From Paenibacillus elgii NBRC 100335 (GTDB taxonomy: Bacteria; Bacillota; Bacilli; Paenibacillales; NBRC-103111): a stretch of 64,000 nt of DNA. The notes under the pieces were generated by a model. The model had not been told where the DNA came from. It saw nothing but the letters and a program-made list of their open reading frames with translations, and did not search any database. The DNA is taken from positions 124,001 to 188,000 of the forward strand of contig NZ_BIMB01000001.1 of the NCBI RefSeq assembly GCF_004000865.1. The letters are read 5' to 3'. Position 1 is the first letter of the stretch; every line of letters starts with the position of its first letter. This document shows, in pieces, positions 42,157-50,865 of the stretch. The position numbers were made by a program, and so were the translations under genes.

Positions 42157-42687
42157 TTAAGAAAATAAACTATCGATATCGTCAAGAATCTGTTCCGCCA
42201 TCGGATAAACGACGTCTTCCTCCAGATTCAGGTGCTCGTTCAGAATGAGACACGCCTGAATCAGATGCGAGCTCGTTTCGCGGATCGCTTCCCGGCTTGG
42301 CAAGGACAGCCGGTCTACCGACTCAATAAAGGAATCGATGAACGTTTCCGCAAGCTCGTGATCTTTTTCCATCACCCAGAAGGACGGCATCATGGACGGA
42401 CCGGAATATTTATTGAAATAACTGCAGAGTAAAGGGAACAGCTCCCGCTCCTCCCAGGTCGCATGCCGGTCCAATTCGGTGCGGAAATCCGTAATTTCCT
42501 CCCGCAGCTGCTGGAGAAGCGCCATCGCTTCCGGAACAGTTTTCATCTTTCCGACCGATTGAGCCTTGGCCTGCACCGCGGACAGCCGGATTTTTAAGGC
42601 GTCGTGCTCTTCCTTGAGACGGTCCACCGCATCCATAAACCGGGTCGGACGCGCGCTTTGAACGCTGGCTTCCGTTATCGTACTCAT
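42157..42687 (-). CDS. hemerythrin-like (HHE) domain protein
   Basis: The 176-aa four-helix protein carries the diiron-ligand pattern of HHE domains: HDALK near residue 29, HATWEERELFP, KDHELAE, and LNEHLNLEEDVVYP. Such domains bind O2, NO or iron. AGGAGG precedes the ATG at 42687; the longer frame upstream crosses the promoter. It is the first gene of the FNR-controlled operon ahead of the zinc ribbon, adhE, pflB and pflA, which points to oxygen/NO sensing or protection of the oxygen-sensitive Pfl radical (inference). Confidence 0.87.
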   Translation of the reverse strand: MSTITEASVQSARPTRFMDAVDRLKEEHDALKIRLSAVQAKAQSVGKMKTVPEAMALLQQLREEITDFRTELDRHATWEERELFPLLCSYFNKYSGPSMMPSFWVMEKDHELAETFIDSFIESVDRLSLPSREAIRETSSHLIQACLILNEHLNLEEDVVYPMAEQILDDIDSLFS

Positions 42688-42720
42688 TGAAACAATCCTC
42701 CTCGTATTGGGATTGACTTC

Positions 42721-42763
42721 ATTGTAACCGCGATGGAAGAAATACACTGTGAAAAAAATCACT
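42721..42763 (-). promoter_or_regulatory. FNR-activated promoter of the anaerobic operon
   Basis: TGTGA-AAAAAA-TCACT at 42748-42763 exactly matches the Bacillus FNR consensus TGTGA-N6-TCACT. On the minus strand TACAAT lies at 42726-42721, predicting a start near 42714, so the box centre (42755.5) is about 41.5 bp upstream, the class II activator position. The remaining intergenic DNA to 43014 is A/T-rich, with nothing else recognised. Confidence 0.85.
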
Positions 42764-43014
42764 AGTCACAAAAGGGACATATTCCGACAACAAAATCCGA
42801 CACGGGCCCGGTTCATTTTCCGTTGATAAACACGGTAATATCCACTTATATCTCCAAATTCCTGTTTACTCACTTCAATATATTTCGATATCATTCGACA
42901 ATTTTAAAAAATTAAAAAAACGTTATCGCAACCGACATCCACCGAAACGCCCCCTCGATGAACAATCCAAGGTTCAACTCCACCGCATGGTCTATAGTAA
43001 ATTTTCAGCACAAC

Positions 43015-43048
43015 AAAAAAGAGCTCGGTCACTTCACTGCAGACCGGC
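43015..43048 (-). terminator. terminator of the spore-protein gene
   Basis: On the minus strand GGCCGGTC pairs with GACCG-A-GC, followed by T6. Confidence 0.6.
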
Positions 43049-43090
43049 CCTTTCGGATGGAGCTTGGTTTTCATGCGGTTGTTCTGCGGG

Positions 43091-43369
43091 TCAGCGTTTA
43101 GCCAACTGTTCTTGGGCGAGCCGAATCATCTCGCGCACCATGCTTCCGCCGATCGGCCCGCCGATCTTGCCCGCTTGCTCGGTCGAGAGCTGGCCGTTAT
43201 TTCCGGGGCTCAGCGGAATGCCAAGCGTCTTGGCCACCTCGTATTTCACCAGATCCGGGCGGTTCGGATCGACGGCATAGCCTTGCCGGCGCATAACCTC
43301 CGACTTCAGCCGGTCCAGCGCCTGATTCGCTCCGGGCACGACCGGCGTGCGGCTGCGTCTTCTTGCCAT
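43091..43369 (-). CDS. alpha/beta-type small acid-soluble spore protein
   Basis: The 92-aa DNA-coating spore protein has the protease cleavage region KYEVAKTLGIPL and the signature LSTEQAGKIGGPIGGSMVREMI. An arginine-rich start (MARRRSRTP) and GAGGAG-ATG leader define the start at 43369. These proteins saturate spore DNA for UV resistance and are made in the forespore, so a sigma-G promoter is expected; none is clear in the short divergent gap to the radical SAM gene. Confidence 0.93.
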   Translation of the reverse strand: MARRRSRTPVVPGANQALDRLKSEVMRRQGYAVDPNRPDLVKYEVAKTLGIPLSPGNNGQLSTEQAGKIGGPIGGSMVREMIRLAQEQLAKR

Positions 43370-43478
43370 CGTAACTCCTCCTTTGTTTCCCAGTTGCAGG
43401 AACGTTTGTTCCCATGTATACTTTAAACCAATAAACAGAACGTATATTCGTGTATTTGTAACTATGGAGGTGTTCGCC

Positions 43479-44429
43479 TTGCCGCTGCAAACCCGATACG
43501 AGCCTGTCCGCGCCAAGCAACTGCTGAATCCCGTTAAAGCCCCGTCCATGCCGTTCGATTGGTCGATCAATCCGTACCGCGGCTGCCAGCACGGCTGCAG
43601 CTTCTGCTATGCCCGTTCGACCCACGCCTTCCTTGGAATGGAAGCCGATGATACGTTTCAGCATCACATCCTGTACAAAGACAATGCGCCGGAAGCACTG
43701 CAAGCGCAAGTCGAACGCATGCTGCGCGCCAAGGGCGGACGAAGCAGGCTGGGCCGAATCGCAATCGGTACCGCTACGGACCCTTACCAGCCGCTTGAGG
43801 GCCGCTTGAAGCTCACGCGCCAATGTCTCGAAGTGCTGGCCGCCTACCGGCTGCCGGTCAGCATAACGACGCGCTCTCCCTTGATTTTGCGCGATATCGA
43901 TCTGCTCCGCAAGCTGCCCGGAAGCTCGGTCAACATCAGCCTGAATACGCTCGATAAGCGCATTTGGCGCAGCTTCGAGCCGATGTCTCCCGCTCCGGCC
44001 CAGCGGATCAAGGCGCTTCAAGGGCTAAGGCAGGAAGGTATCGAAGCCGGAATTTTTATGGCTCCGATTCTCCCCTTCCTGACCGACCAAACGGAAGACA
44101 TGGAACAGGTCGTAGAGCAAGCCGCCGAAGCCAAAGCGTGCTTCGTCATGGGATCGGTGCTCCGCTTGAACACGGCCGAAGTGAAATCGTGGTTTTTCGG
44201 GACACTCCGGCAAGCGTATCCCCGCTTGGTCGGCTCGTATGCCGATTGGTACGGACATTCCCCGACCGCCCCCAAAGCGTACCGGGAGCAGATCCGCTCG
44301 CAGCTTGCCCGGCTTCTTGAACGGGCCGGCATTCCTGCGTACATGCCTGAGAGCGGAGCTAAGCCGATTCAAGCGGAAAGCCCCGAAGACGATAAGCCGG
44401 TGCAGCTCGCTTTTGCGCTTGATCTATGA
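43479..44429 (+). CDS. radical SAM protein (Rv2578c/SplB-like family)
   Basis: The 316-aa enzyme has the cluster motif C-x3-C-x2-C in NPYRGCQHGCSFCYARSTH, then IGTATDPYQPLEGRLKLTRQCLEVL, VSITTRSPLILRDIDLL and VNISLNTLDKRIWRSFEP, all typical of the Rv2578c family. The substrate is unknown; photoproduct lyase is a relative. I choose TTG 43479, since GGAGG lies 8 nt upstream; the ATG at 43464 contains that ribosome site. It lies divergent from the spore protein gene, a hint but no proof of a spore link. Confidence 0.85.
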   Translation: MPLQTRYEPVRAKQLLNPVKAPSMPFDWSINPYRGCQHGCSFCYARSTHAFLGMEADDTFQHHILYKDNAPEALQAQVERMLRAKGGRSRLGRIAIGTATDPYQPLEGRLKLTRQCLEVLAAYRLPVSITTRSPLILRDIDLLRKLPGSSVNISLNTLDKRIWRSFEPMSPAPAQRIKALQGLRQEGIEAGIFMAPILPFLTDQTEDMEQVVEQAAEAKACFVMGSVLRLNTAEVKSWFFGTLRQAYPRLVGSYADWYGHSPTAPKAYREQIRSQLARLLERAGIPAYMPESGAKPIQAESPEDDKPVQLAFALDL

Positions 44430-44888
44430 GGATTTTCGGAGCCCTTTCCACAAGCGGTACAAAAAGAACAAGACCACGCCCCAAAAAAGGATGCCGAGAA
44501 GCGAGAACCCCCCATGTACCGGCGCACCCCCTCCTCCGAACACGCCGAACGGGTTCAAGATGCTGCCGAAAAGCGCGCCGGCCGCAAAGCCCCCAAGGAT
44601 GCCGCCCAATCCGCCGCGGACAGGAGACGGCGCCGGAGTCGCGGGGGTTGTGCGGACATTGCCAACAGGCGTCCTTGTGCCGGGCGTCGGCGTATATCCC
44701 CTTCGGCCACTGGAATAGCCCCCTCGTCCCGAGCGGTAAGCCTCCGTCTGGTAGTTACCCTGGGGACCGCCCAGCATATCGATATCTTCCTGACTATAAG
44801 GAATCGGCAGATTCCGATCCTGCGCGCTCGCCGGGGTGGACAATACGCATAGAAGTACGATCCATAACGAAAGCAGCAATTTTTTCAT
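44424..44888 (-). CDS. secreted or membrane Gly-rich protein, unknown
   Basis: The 154-aa protein has a signal peptide (MKKLLLSLWIVLLCVLSTPASA), a polar region rich in Gly, Arg, Thr and Pro (YRSGRGGYSSGRRGYTPTPG), a Gly-rich stretch (RGGLGGILGGFAAGALFGSI) and a C-terminal helix (LLGILFWGVVLFFLYRLWKG). The plan recalls small preproteins with Tim44-like N-termini, but no catalytic or binding motif is present. GAAGGAGGTG precedes the ATG. Its stop overlaps the convergent radical SAM gene by 6 bp. Confidence 0.7.
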   Translation of the reverse strand: MKKLLLSLWIVLLCVLSTPASAQDRNLPIPYSQEDIDMLGGPQGNYQTEAYRSGRGGYSSGRRGYTPTPGTRTPVGNVRTTPATPAPSPVRGGLGGILGGFAAGALFGSILNPFGVFGGGGAPVHGGFSLLGILFWGVVLFFLYRLWKGLRKSS

Positions 44889-45439
44889 GCCACACCTCCT
44901 TCGGTTCAGGCAGCGATAGGTAAAGTATCCGTCCGAAGGATGGCGGCTATGCATGATGGGCCACAAAGACGCAGGTAAAAGCCGTCCACATGGTGCGACC
45001 CGGCCTTCTTCGGCGTTGATCCGCTTCTGTTCCGCATCCGCTCTCTCCCTTTTACCGCACCAGGCCGTTCCTTCCCCCAACAACGTCATGAGACTAATTA
45101 CCCAGCCGTTAGAGCATAGGAGCTTTCTTTCCCTATCAACCATGTTCCTGCAACAAGAATCCCAAGCAAACTGCCCCCAGAAAAGTCAAGAAAAAATAAA
45201 CTAAACTAACAAATCTTGTTAGCATAATCCATGTAGAAAATGGATGTATTAGGAGATTGCCGCAGAAAAATAGCAATGTATTCGTTTTATTGAAATTTGT
45301 AGCAGTTTTACACGAAATGGTTCGTCCACTATGATAGCTAAAAAGGACTATTTTTTACAGAAAAAGCCTAGTCCTAAGCCAAGCAGGCTTGCCGTTTCAC
45401 CGCAAAATACAGATAAAGAGAAAGTAGAGGGAGTAGGAG
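44889..45439. other. 550-bp intergenic region before the exopolysaccharide operon
   Basis: No convincing gene is seen. A short plus-strand frame at 44953-45204 lacks a ribosome site and coding character. The DNA turns A/T-rich from about 45180. A palindrome CTAACAA-ATC-TTGTTAG lies at 45206-45222, and A/T-rich promoter-like DNA continues to the glycosyltransferase start. The length suggests complex regulation or a long leader. Confidence 0.5.
45206..45222. promoter_or_regulatory. 7-3-7 palindrome upstream of the exopolysaccharide operon
   Basis: CTAACAA and TTGTTAG flank ATC. It lies 218 bp before the synthase gene and looks like a TetR- or MarR-type operator. No regulator gene is adjacent. 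Confidence 0.4.
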
Positions 45440-46765
45440 ATGCAGTACGTTTTATATGTCACAACGATCGTGTTCCTTGTCTTTCAGCTGTTGTACACGG
45501 TTATTCCCTTGCTGTTCGGCAAGGTGAAGAAGCTCGACGAAAGCCTGCCCGAGAAGTCCATTTCGGTGTTGGTTCCCGCCTACAACGAAGAGCTTACGAT
45601 CAAAAATTGCATCGATGCGATGAACGGCCTGAACTACTGCAATCACGAGGTGATTATCGTCAACGACGGCTCCAAGGACGACACGCTGTCGAAGCTGCAT
45701 GAGCTGTTAGTTCTGGAGTCCCGGCATCGGGAGCCCGGCGGACAGCTTGTCTACAAGCCGCTCAAAGGCTTCTATCAATCGGCGAAGTACCCCCATATTT
45801 TCGTCATCGACAAGCATAACGGCGGCAAAGCCGACTCGCTGAACGCGGGCATTGATTACGCCGTATCCGACATCGTAATTACGCTTGATGCCGACAGTAT
45901 GCTTGAAGCCCGTTCCCTTCAGTATGTGAGTCAATATTTCCACGACCCGGACGTGATCGCCTTGGGCGGCACGGTGAAGATCGTACAAGGCGCGGAGAAA
46001 AAGAACGGCGTCATCGTTGAGAAATTTACTGGAAAAGGCATCATCAAGAGCCAAACCATCAACTATATCCATGGCTTCTACGTTCGGAAGCTGACACAAT
46101 CCGTCTTTAATTCCATCGTCGTCATCTCCGGCGCGTTCGGCGCGTTTTACAAGGATATTCTAGTCAAGGTGAACGGCTTTCGCAGCACGGTCGGCGAAGA
46201 TATCGATATTACATTGAAAATTCACGAATATATGAAAGCGAATCGGTTGGCCAAAAAGCTCGTCTACGCGCCGGAAGCGGTCTGCTATACCGAATGTCCG
46301 GAAAATATGGTCAATTTCTACAAGCAGCGGATTCGTTGGCAAAAGGCATTCATCGACTGCATCCTCCTTTATTGGTCCAAGCTCTCGCATCGCTTCAGCA
46401 GAGGTGTCAGCCTGTTTTTTGCCATCGACGGATTTGTTCTCGGTACGATTGCCGCCTTCACCAGTTTGATTTATATCGTTCAATTGCTGATAACCCAGCA
46501 AAGCTTGGGGCATGCGCTAATCCTTTTCGCCATTACGGTCGCAGTCAATGCGGTGCAGATGATCATCGCCTTTTACCTATGCAAAAAATTCGGAAGCACC
46601 TACACGATGAAAGATTACATCCGCATGTTCCTGTTCAGCCAGGCGGAGCTGCTCACGTACCGGAACGTCGTACTGTATATCAATATTGTCGGAACGCTCA
46701 AATATTTCGACAACGACGAAGGCTGGGGATACGTGGAGCGGAAAGGCGTCGCTTCCATTAGCTGA
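45440..46765 (+). CDS. processive GT2 glycosyltransferase (IcaA/PgaC-like)
   Basis: The 441-aa membrane synthase has an N-terminal helix, then a GT2 catalytic domain with ISVLVPAYNEE, the UDP-sugar motif VNDGSKDDT, HNGGKADSLNAG, the metal motif TLDADS, catalytic GEDIDITLKIHE, and the processivity motif Q-x2-RW in YKQRIRWQKA. Three to four C-terminal helices follow. Features fit poly-beta-1,6-N-acetylglucosamine-type synthases. It is the first gene of a three-gene operon with an acyltransferase and a GH18 protein. Confidence 0.88.
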   Translation: MQYVLYVTTIVFLVFQLLYTVIPLLFGKVKKLDESLPEKSISVLVPAYNEELTIKNCIDAMNGLNYCNHEVIIVNDGSKDDTLSKLHELLVLESRHREPGGQLVYKPLKGFYQSAKYPHIFVIDKHNGGKADSLNAGIDYAVSDIVITLDADSMLEARSLQYVSQYFHDPDVIALGGTVKIVQGAEKKNGVIVEKFTGKGIIKSQTINYIHGFYVRKLTQSVFNSIVVISGAFGAFYKDILVKVNGFRSTVGEDIDITLKIHEYMKANRLAKKLVYAPEAVCYTECPENMVNFYKQRIRWQKAFIDCILLYWSKLSHRFSRGVSLFFAIDGFVLGTIAAFTSLIYIVQLLITQQSLGHALILFAITVAVNAVQMIIAFYLCKKFGSTYTMKDYIRMFLFSQAELLTYRNVVLYINIVGTLKYFDNDEGWGYVERKGVASIS

Positions 46766-46807
46766 ACCCCTGCAATTCATTGACGATAGACTCGGTAGGA
46801 GGATGTT

Positions 46808-47908
46808 ATGGACAACCTAATGAAAAATAACCGCATCATCTACATCGACATGCTGCGGATCATCTCCATTCTCGCCGTAATCATCCTTCATATTACTGCG
46901 GATTTGCTGACCCGGACGAATGATTTCAATACGATAGCCTGGTGGATCAGCAATGTGCTGAATTCGATCGCCCGATTCGCGGTTCCCGTCTTTTTCATGA
47001 TTAGCGGAGCCATGATTTTGCGGACCGAGGTCACCTCGTACAGGGAATTTTATAAGAAACGCATTCTGCCGTTAGCCATCCCGCTCGTAAGCTGGTCACT
47101 CATCTACGATGCCTACAACCAATATTTTATTCTCAAAAGCAACCTGACGATCCTTCAGTTTTTTACCGATTTCGTCTATCGGCTCATCATCGACCGTAAT
47201 TACATACACCTGTGGTTCCTGTATGCGATCATCGCCATCTATGTCACGGTGCCCTTGGTCAGCCGGCTCGTTAAAGCTTGCTCGGAAAAGGAGCTACGGT
47301 ATTATTTAATCCTCTGGTTCGCGATAAGCATCGTCTACCGTTTCATATCGGATATGGTATTTCGGGTCGCCTCCGAAAGCATCTATGTCCCGATCCTGAA
47401 TATTCCTTTGTTTATGGGATATCTCGGTTATTTCATTCTCGGCTACTATCTCTTCCATTACGAGCTGCCTGCGAAGGTGAAGTCGCTGCTGTTTAACATC
47501 GGAGTCGTCTCTTTTTTCGTGACGCCGATTGCGACTTATTTTGCCTCCTTTTATAGCGGGGTCCTGGACGAAATGTTCTACGGGAATTATTCGATTACGA
47601 CCTTTTTCATGGCGGTCGGGCTGTTTCTGTACTTTCAAGAGAAAAATTGTATTTTGGGCGAAAAGCTCAATTACAAAATCCAGAGGCTGATCGGCTCCAT
47701 GGCGAAGGCGAGCTTCAGCATTTATTTGATCCATCTTTTGGTTGAGCTGACGATTTCGCGCAGGGTGGAAAGCGAAGGGTCCGCTCCGGAAACCGTCTTC
47801 ACGCTGCTGCTCAATCTGGGCATGGTGTTCGTCATCAGCTACATCGTCGTAAAAATACTGAATCTCAATAAATTCGTGACTCGCGTACTATTCGGCGGAA
47901 GAGGCTAA
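46808..47908 (+). CDS. membrane acyltransferase (Acyltransferase-3, IcaC-like)
   Basis: The 366-aa protein has about ten membrane helices and opens with the family signature IIYIDMLRIISILAVIILHI, including the conserved catalytic-type histidine. Later segments (WFLYAIIAIYVTVPLV, FSIYLIHLLVE) are typical of the superfamily. In ica-type loci this protein O-acylates or helps export the polymer. A RBS (AGGAGG) precedes ATG 46808, 42 nt after the synthase. It abuts the GH18 gene by one base. Confidence 0.87.
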   Translation: MDNLMKNNRIIYIDMLRIISILAVIILHITADLLTRTNDFNTIAWWISNVLNSIARFAVPVFFMISGAMILRTEVTSYREFYKKRILPLAIPLVSWSLIYDAYNQYFILKSNLTILQFFTDFVYRLIIDRNYIHLWFLYAIIAIYVTVPLVSRLVKACSEKELRYYLILWFAISIVYRFISDMVFRVASESIYVPILNIPLFMGYLGYFILGYYLFHYELPAKVKSLLFNIGVVSFFVTPIATYFASFYSGVLDEMFYGNYSITTFFMAVGLFLYFQEKNCILGEKLNYKIQRLIGSMAKASFSIYLIHLLVELTISRRVESEGSAPETVFTLLLNLGMVFVISYIVVKILNLNKFVTRVLFGGRG

Positions 47909-49053
47909 TGCACATGAAAATCAGCATCTACACCAAGCTCATTATCGTCCTGCTGCTCGCAGGAATGGGGATATACTTTTACGTCCAGCAGCAAACAAGC
48001 GATCGTAAAATCACTTCCGTTTATATTGTTCCGAGCGGCGCCGACATCGATCGGATCAACCTATCGAATCCGCGTGTCGATATCGGCTTTATCGCTTTTG
48101 CGAAGATCGATAAAAACCGGCTTTATTTCCACACGAACTCTGACGCCGATGCCGAAATCAGAGAGAACATCAAGACGCTCCGAGCGAATAACCGCCAAAC
48201 GAATCTTGTGCTGGGCGTAGGAGGCTATGGGGCCGACGGCTTCTCGGACGCGAGTCTGGCGGAGAACCGGGGACAATTTACGGACAATATCGTGGCTATG
48301 GTGAAAGAACTGGACTTGGACGGCATCGACATCGACTGGGAGTATCCGGCTTCGGATGCATGGAACACACAGAAATCCCGACCCGAGGATACGCAAAACT
48401 TCACTTATCTCATGAAGGAGCTCCGGGAGAAGCTGAACCGGCTTCCGCATAAGAAACAAAAAAAATATTTGCTGACCTTCGCTTCGGGGACTCAGGATTG
48501 GTATTTCCGGAATGTTGAAGTCAAGAAGGTCGAGAAATATGTCGATTTCATCAATGTGATGAGCTACGATTTGACCGGACGCTGGTCGCAAACGACAGGC
48601 TATAACTCTAATCTGTACGCCGATGCGGGCAGCAAAACGGCGCATAGCGTAGACGCCGTGATCACGATGTACCTGGAGCACGGGATCGATCCACAGAAGC
48701 TCCTGATGGGCATTCCGGCTTATTCTTACGGCTGGGAAGAGGTCAAGAGCGACGGCGACGGATTATATGCGGAGGGCAAGCCGATCGACATCGACAAGGT
48801 GGACTTGAGCTATAAAACGATTGAAGCGAAGTATATCGGCAAGAACGGCTTCAAGCGTTACTACGACGATCACGCCAAGGCAGCTTACCTGTACGACGGC
48901 AAGACGTTCGTTTCGTATGAGGACAAGGAAGCTTTGAAGGCCAAAATTGCTTACATTCAACAAAAGGATTTGGCCGGAGCGATGGTATGGGAATATTCCC
49001 AGGATGCGGAGCACGGATTGGTCAAGTTTCTTTCGGAGCAGCTGCAAATGTAG
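47908..49053 (+). CDS. membrane-anchored GH18 glycoside hydrolase
   Basis: The 381-aa protein has an N-terminal anchor (KLIIVLLLAGMGIYFYVQQ) and an extracellular GH18 TIM barrel. The catalytic motif D-x-D-x-D-x-E is intact in LDGIDIDWEYP, with GVGGYGADGF earlier, MSYDLTGRWSQ for substrate binding, LLMGIPAYSYGW, and a terminal GAMVWEYSQD. GH18 enzymes cleave beta-linked GlcNAc polymers. Its position, directly after the synthase and acyltransferase, suggests processing or release of the same polymer. Confidence 0.9.
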   Translation: MHMKISIYTKLIIVLLLAGMGIYFYVQQQTSDRKITSVYIVPSGADIDRINLSNPRVDIGFIAFAKIDKNRLYFHTNSDADAEIRENIKTLRANNRQTNLVLGVGGYGADGFSDASLAENRGQFTDNIVAMVKELDLDGIDIDWEYPASDAWNTQKSRPEDTQNFTYLMKELREKLNRLPHKKQKKYLLTFASGTQDWYFRNVEVKKVEKYVDFINVMSYDLTGRWSQTTGYNSNLYADAGSKTAHSVDAVITMYLEHGIDPQKLLMGIPAYSYGWEEVKSDGDGLYAEGKPIDIDKVDLSYKTIEAKYIGKNGFKRYYDDHAKAAYLYDGKTFVSYEDKEALKAKIAYIQQKDLAGAMVWEYSQDAEHGLVKFLSEQLQM

Positions 49054-49066
49054 AGGAGATCGGCAA

Positions 49067-49098
49067 GCGCACCTTACCGCAAATACGATAAGGTGCGC
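49067..49098. terminator. strong hairpin between convergent genes
   Basis: GCGCACCTTA and TAAGGTGCGC form a perfect 10-bp stem with a 12-nt loop. No T tract follows on either strand, so termination is likely but not certain. Confidence 0.5.
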
Positions 49099-49113
49099 AT
49101 CCATAAAACCGAT

Positions 49114-49776
49114 TTATTCGGAGTAATCTTTTTGAAAAAAAAGCAAAAGCAAATAAACCCAGAAAAAGAAAATAAAAAACATGATCATGGAGTATATGTT
49201 ACTGTACCCATACACTACGGCGAACACCCCGACCGGAATAAGCATGCCGATAACGATCAGACTTCCGAGAATGCATCGATTAAGCCCGGTCCAGCTTTCC
49301 TTCCTCAGCCGGTGATAGGAGATGAAGGTGAAGCCCCAGTTTTTCTTTTTCACCAGCCATGCTACGCCGAGCCCGAGCAGAAACGATACCAGTTGCAGCA
49401 TAAATATTGGGTTCGCCGTGATATCGTTGTAATCGTGTATCCCATCATCGGTACCATAGATGATTAGCAGCAAAATCAAGCCTTGAAGCAGCAGATAAAG
49501 CCCGTAAGCAAAAAATAACATGATCATTGCGTAAAACCAGCGAATGCGGTAAACGAATTTTAAAAATATGTACATGGCAATCAATTGACCTATCAAATCC
49601 AGCGTCGGCAGGAACAAAACCATCCGTATAAATAAAGACCATGCGGCAAGAGCAATACCAAGACCGGCAACGGCCCAAAGACGATAGAATTTCCTATATC
49701 GGAACAGCACGAATATCAATACAAATATGGTAACCGTTTCTAATGTGGAAAGCGCTATGGAAATGGCAAATTCCAT
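49114..49776 (-). CDS. polytopic membrane protein, unknown
   Basis: The 220-aa protein has about six helices (ISIALSTLETVTIFVLIFVL at the start, IYSMIMFFIFFFWVYLLLLF at the end), with positive residues concentrated in inner loops (VKKKNW, YHRLRKESW). It resembles in shape the membrane sensor part of AgrC-type kinases, but no kinase domain follows. It is convergent with the exopolysaccharide operon. Function is unknown. Confidence 0.65.
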   Translation of the reverse strand: MEFAISIALSTLETVTIFVLIFVLFRYRKFYRLWAVAGLGIALAAWSLFIRMVLFLPTLDLIGQLIAMYIFLKFVYRIRWFYAMIMLFFAYGLYLLLQGLILLLIIYGTDDGIHDYNDITANPIFMLQLVSFLLGLGVAWLVKKKNWGFTFISYHRLRKESWTGLNRCILGSLIVIGMLIPVGVFAVVYGYSNIYSMIMFFIFFFWVYLLLLFFQKDYSE

Positions 49777-49907
49777 GTACTCTCCTCCCCGCTATCCTTT
49801 ATGTCTTTGATCTTCGTGTGCAAAATAGCTGCAAATCACTCCTTTCCTTCCGACGGCGGTCGGGATTTCAGAGGGCCCGCTGGCAACATCCAACCTCCCT
49901 CCAATCT

Positions 49908-50702
49908 TTAAGACGGATTTTCGCTCCAAATGTTACGCAAAATTTGCAAATCTTCAAGCGCCGATTCGTACAATGTTTCCCGGTCTTCATTCACGCGGAC
50001 CCCCTCGGTAAATTCCAGCGTAAACGAGCCGCGAAAGCCCATGCGTCTCATCCATGCCAGCCGGTCTTTAACGAGCTCCAGCCGGTGACTTAACCGGATG
50101 AAACGATTGTCCTCGTCACGAAGCTGCACGTGTGCATGAGTAATCGCGGACCCCAGCTTTTTGAACCAATCTTCGAGCTCTCCCATGCAGTAGAACGGAT
50201 GCACGATCGCTTGGAACGGCCCGTCCCCTAACCGGCGCAGCATTTCCGCGGCGGCATCGGGATGCTCCGCGGCCGTTCCCGGGTGACACTCGCACAATAT
50301 CCGGCAATCCGCGGGCAGCAGCTCCGCCCAGCGCTTGACGTTGGCGATGTAAACCGGAAGCTGGGCGAGATCGGCACCAAGATTGAATTTCACCGCCGAC
50401 GCACGCAGCCGTTTCACTAGAGCCGCAATCGCCTCACGTTTCCTCTCCGCCTCATCGCCATCCTCGAATCCGGTATACGAGTTGACAATCGCTACGCGAC
50501 CCGAAGCCTCCAGCGCCGACAGCTCACGTTCGTCCGCAAGAAGCGCATGATTTTCCCACAGCTCCATTCCGTCGAAGCCGTCTTCGCGAAACCGTTCCTG
50601 CCAATCGCTGACCGCATAAGACGGCTTGCGCTCCGCCGCCCATCGGTTCCGTTCCAGCAAAATCGTACCGATATACAGCTTGTTCTCGTAAGACTGTGCC
50701 AT
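49908..50702 (-). CDS. sugar phosphate isomerase/epimerase-like TIM barrel
   Basis: The 264-aa protein of the AP-endonuclease-2/xylose-isomerase-like superfamily has metal-binding-type acidic/His residues: GFDGMELWENHALL, AVKFNLGADL, CRILCECHPGTAAEH, ITHAHVQLRDE and GSFTLEFTEG. It likely isomerises or epimerises a ketose or inosose. It lies downstream of an oxidoreductase and a lactonase-like gene, but a terminator separates them, so it may be transcribed on its own. Confidence 0.85.
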   Translation of the reverse strand: MAQSYENKLYIGTILLERNRWAAERKPSYAVSDWQERFREDGFDGMELWENHALLADERELSALEASGRVAIVNSYTGFEDGDEAERKREAIAALVKRLRASAVKFNLGADLAQLPVYIANVKRWAELLPADCRILCECHPGTAAEHPDAAAEMLRRLGDGPFQAIVHPFYCMGELEDWFKKLGSAITHAHVQLRDEDNRFIRLSHRLELVKDRLAWMRRMGFRGSFTLEFTEGVRVNEDRETLYESALEDLQILRNIWSENPS

Positions 50703-50805
50703 CCGGGCAGCCCCTCCCGCATCAAAATATCTTCAAGGAAGCATAGCCTACACCGATGCTTTCGTCAAGAACGCAATCCCCCGTCCCCGCTGACGGCTGT
50801 TTGTA

Positions 50806-50848
50806 AGAAAAAAGAGACCGCGCCATATATATAACGCGTGTCTCTTCT
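50806..50848 (-). terminator. intrinsic terminator after the lactonase-like gene
   Basis: On the minus strand AAGAGAC-A-CGCG pairs with CGCG-GTCTCTT, followed by T4 and more T. It splits the sugar cluster. Confidence 0.8.
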
Positions 50849-50865
50849 ATGCTATAACTGCGTTT

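Noticed and set aside
44953-45204. A possible 83-aa gene before the exopolysaccharide operon
   Set aside because: It has no ribosome site, irregular composition and no motif, and its DNA looks non-coding.
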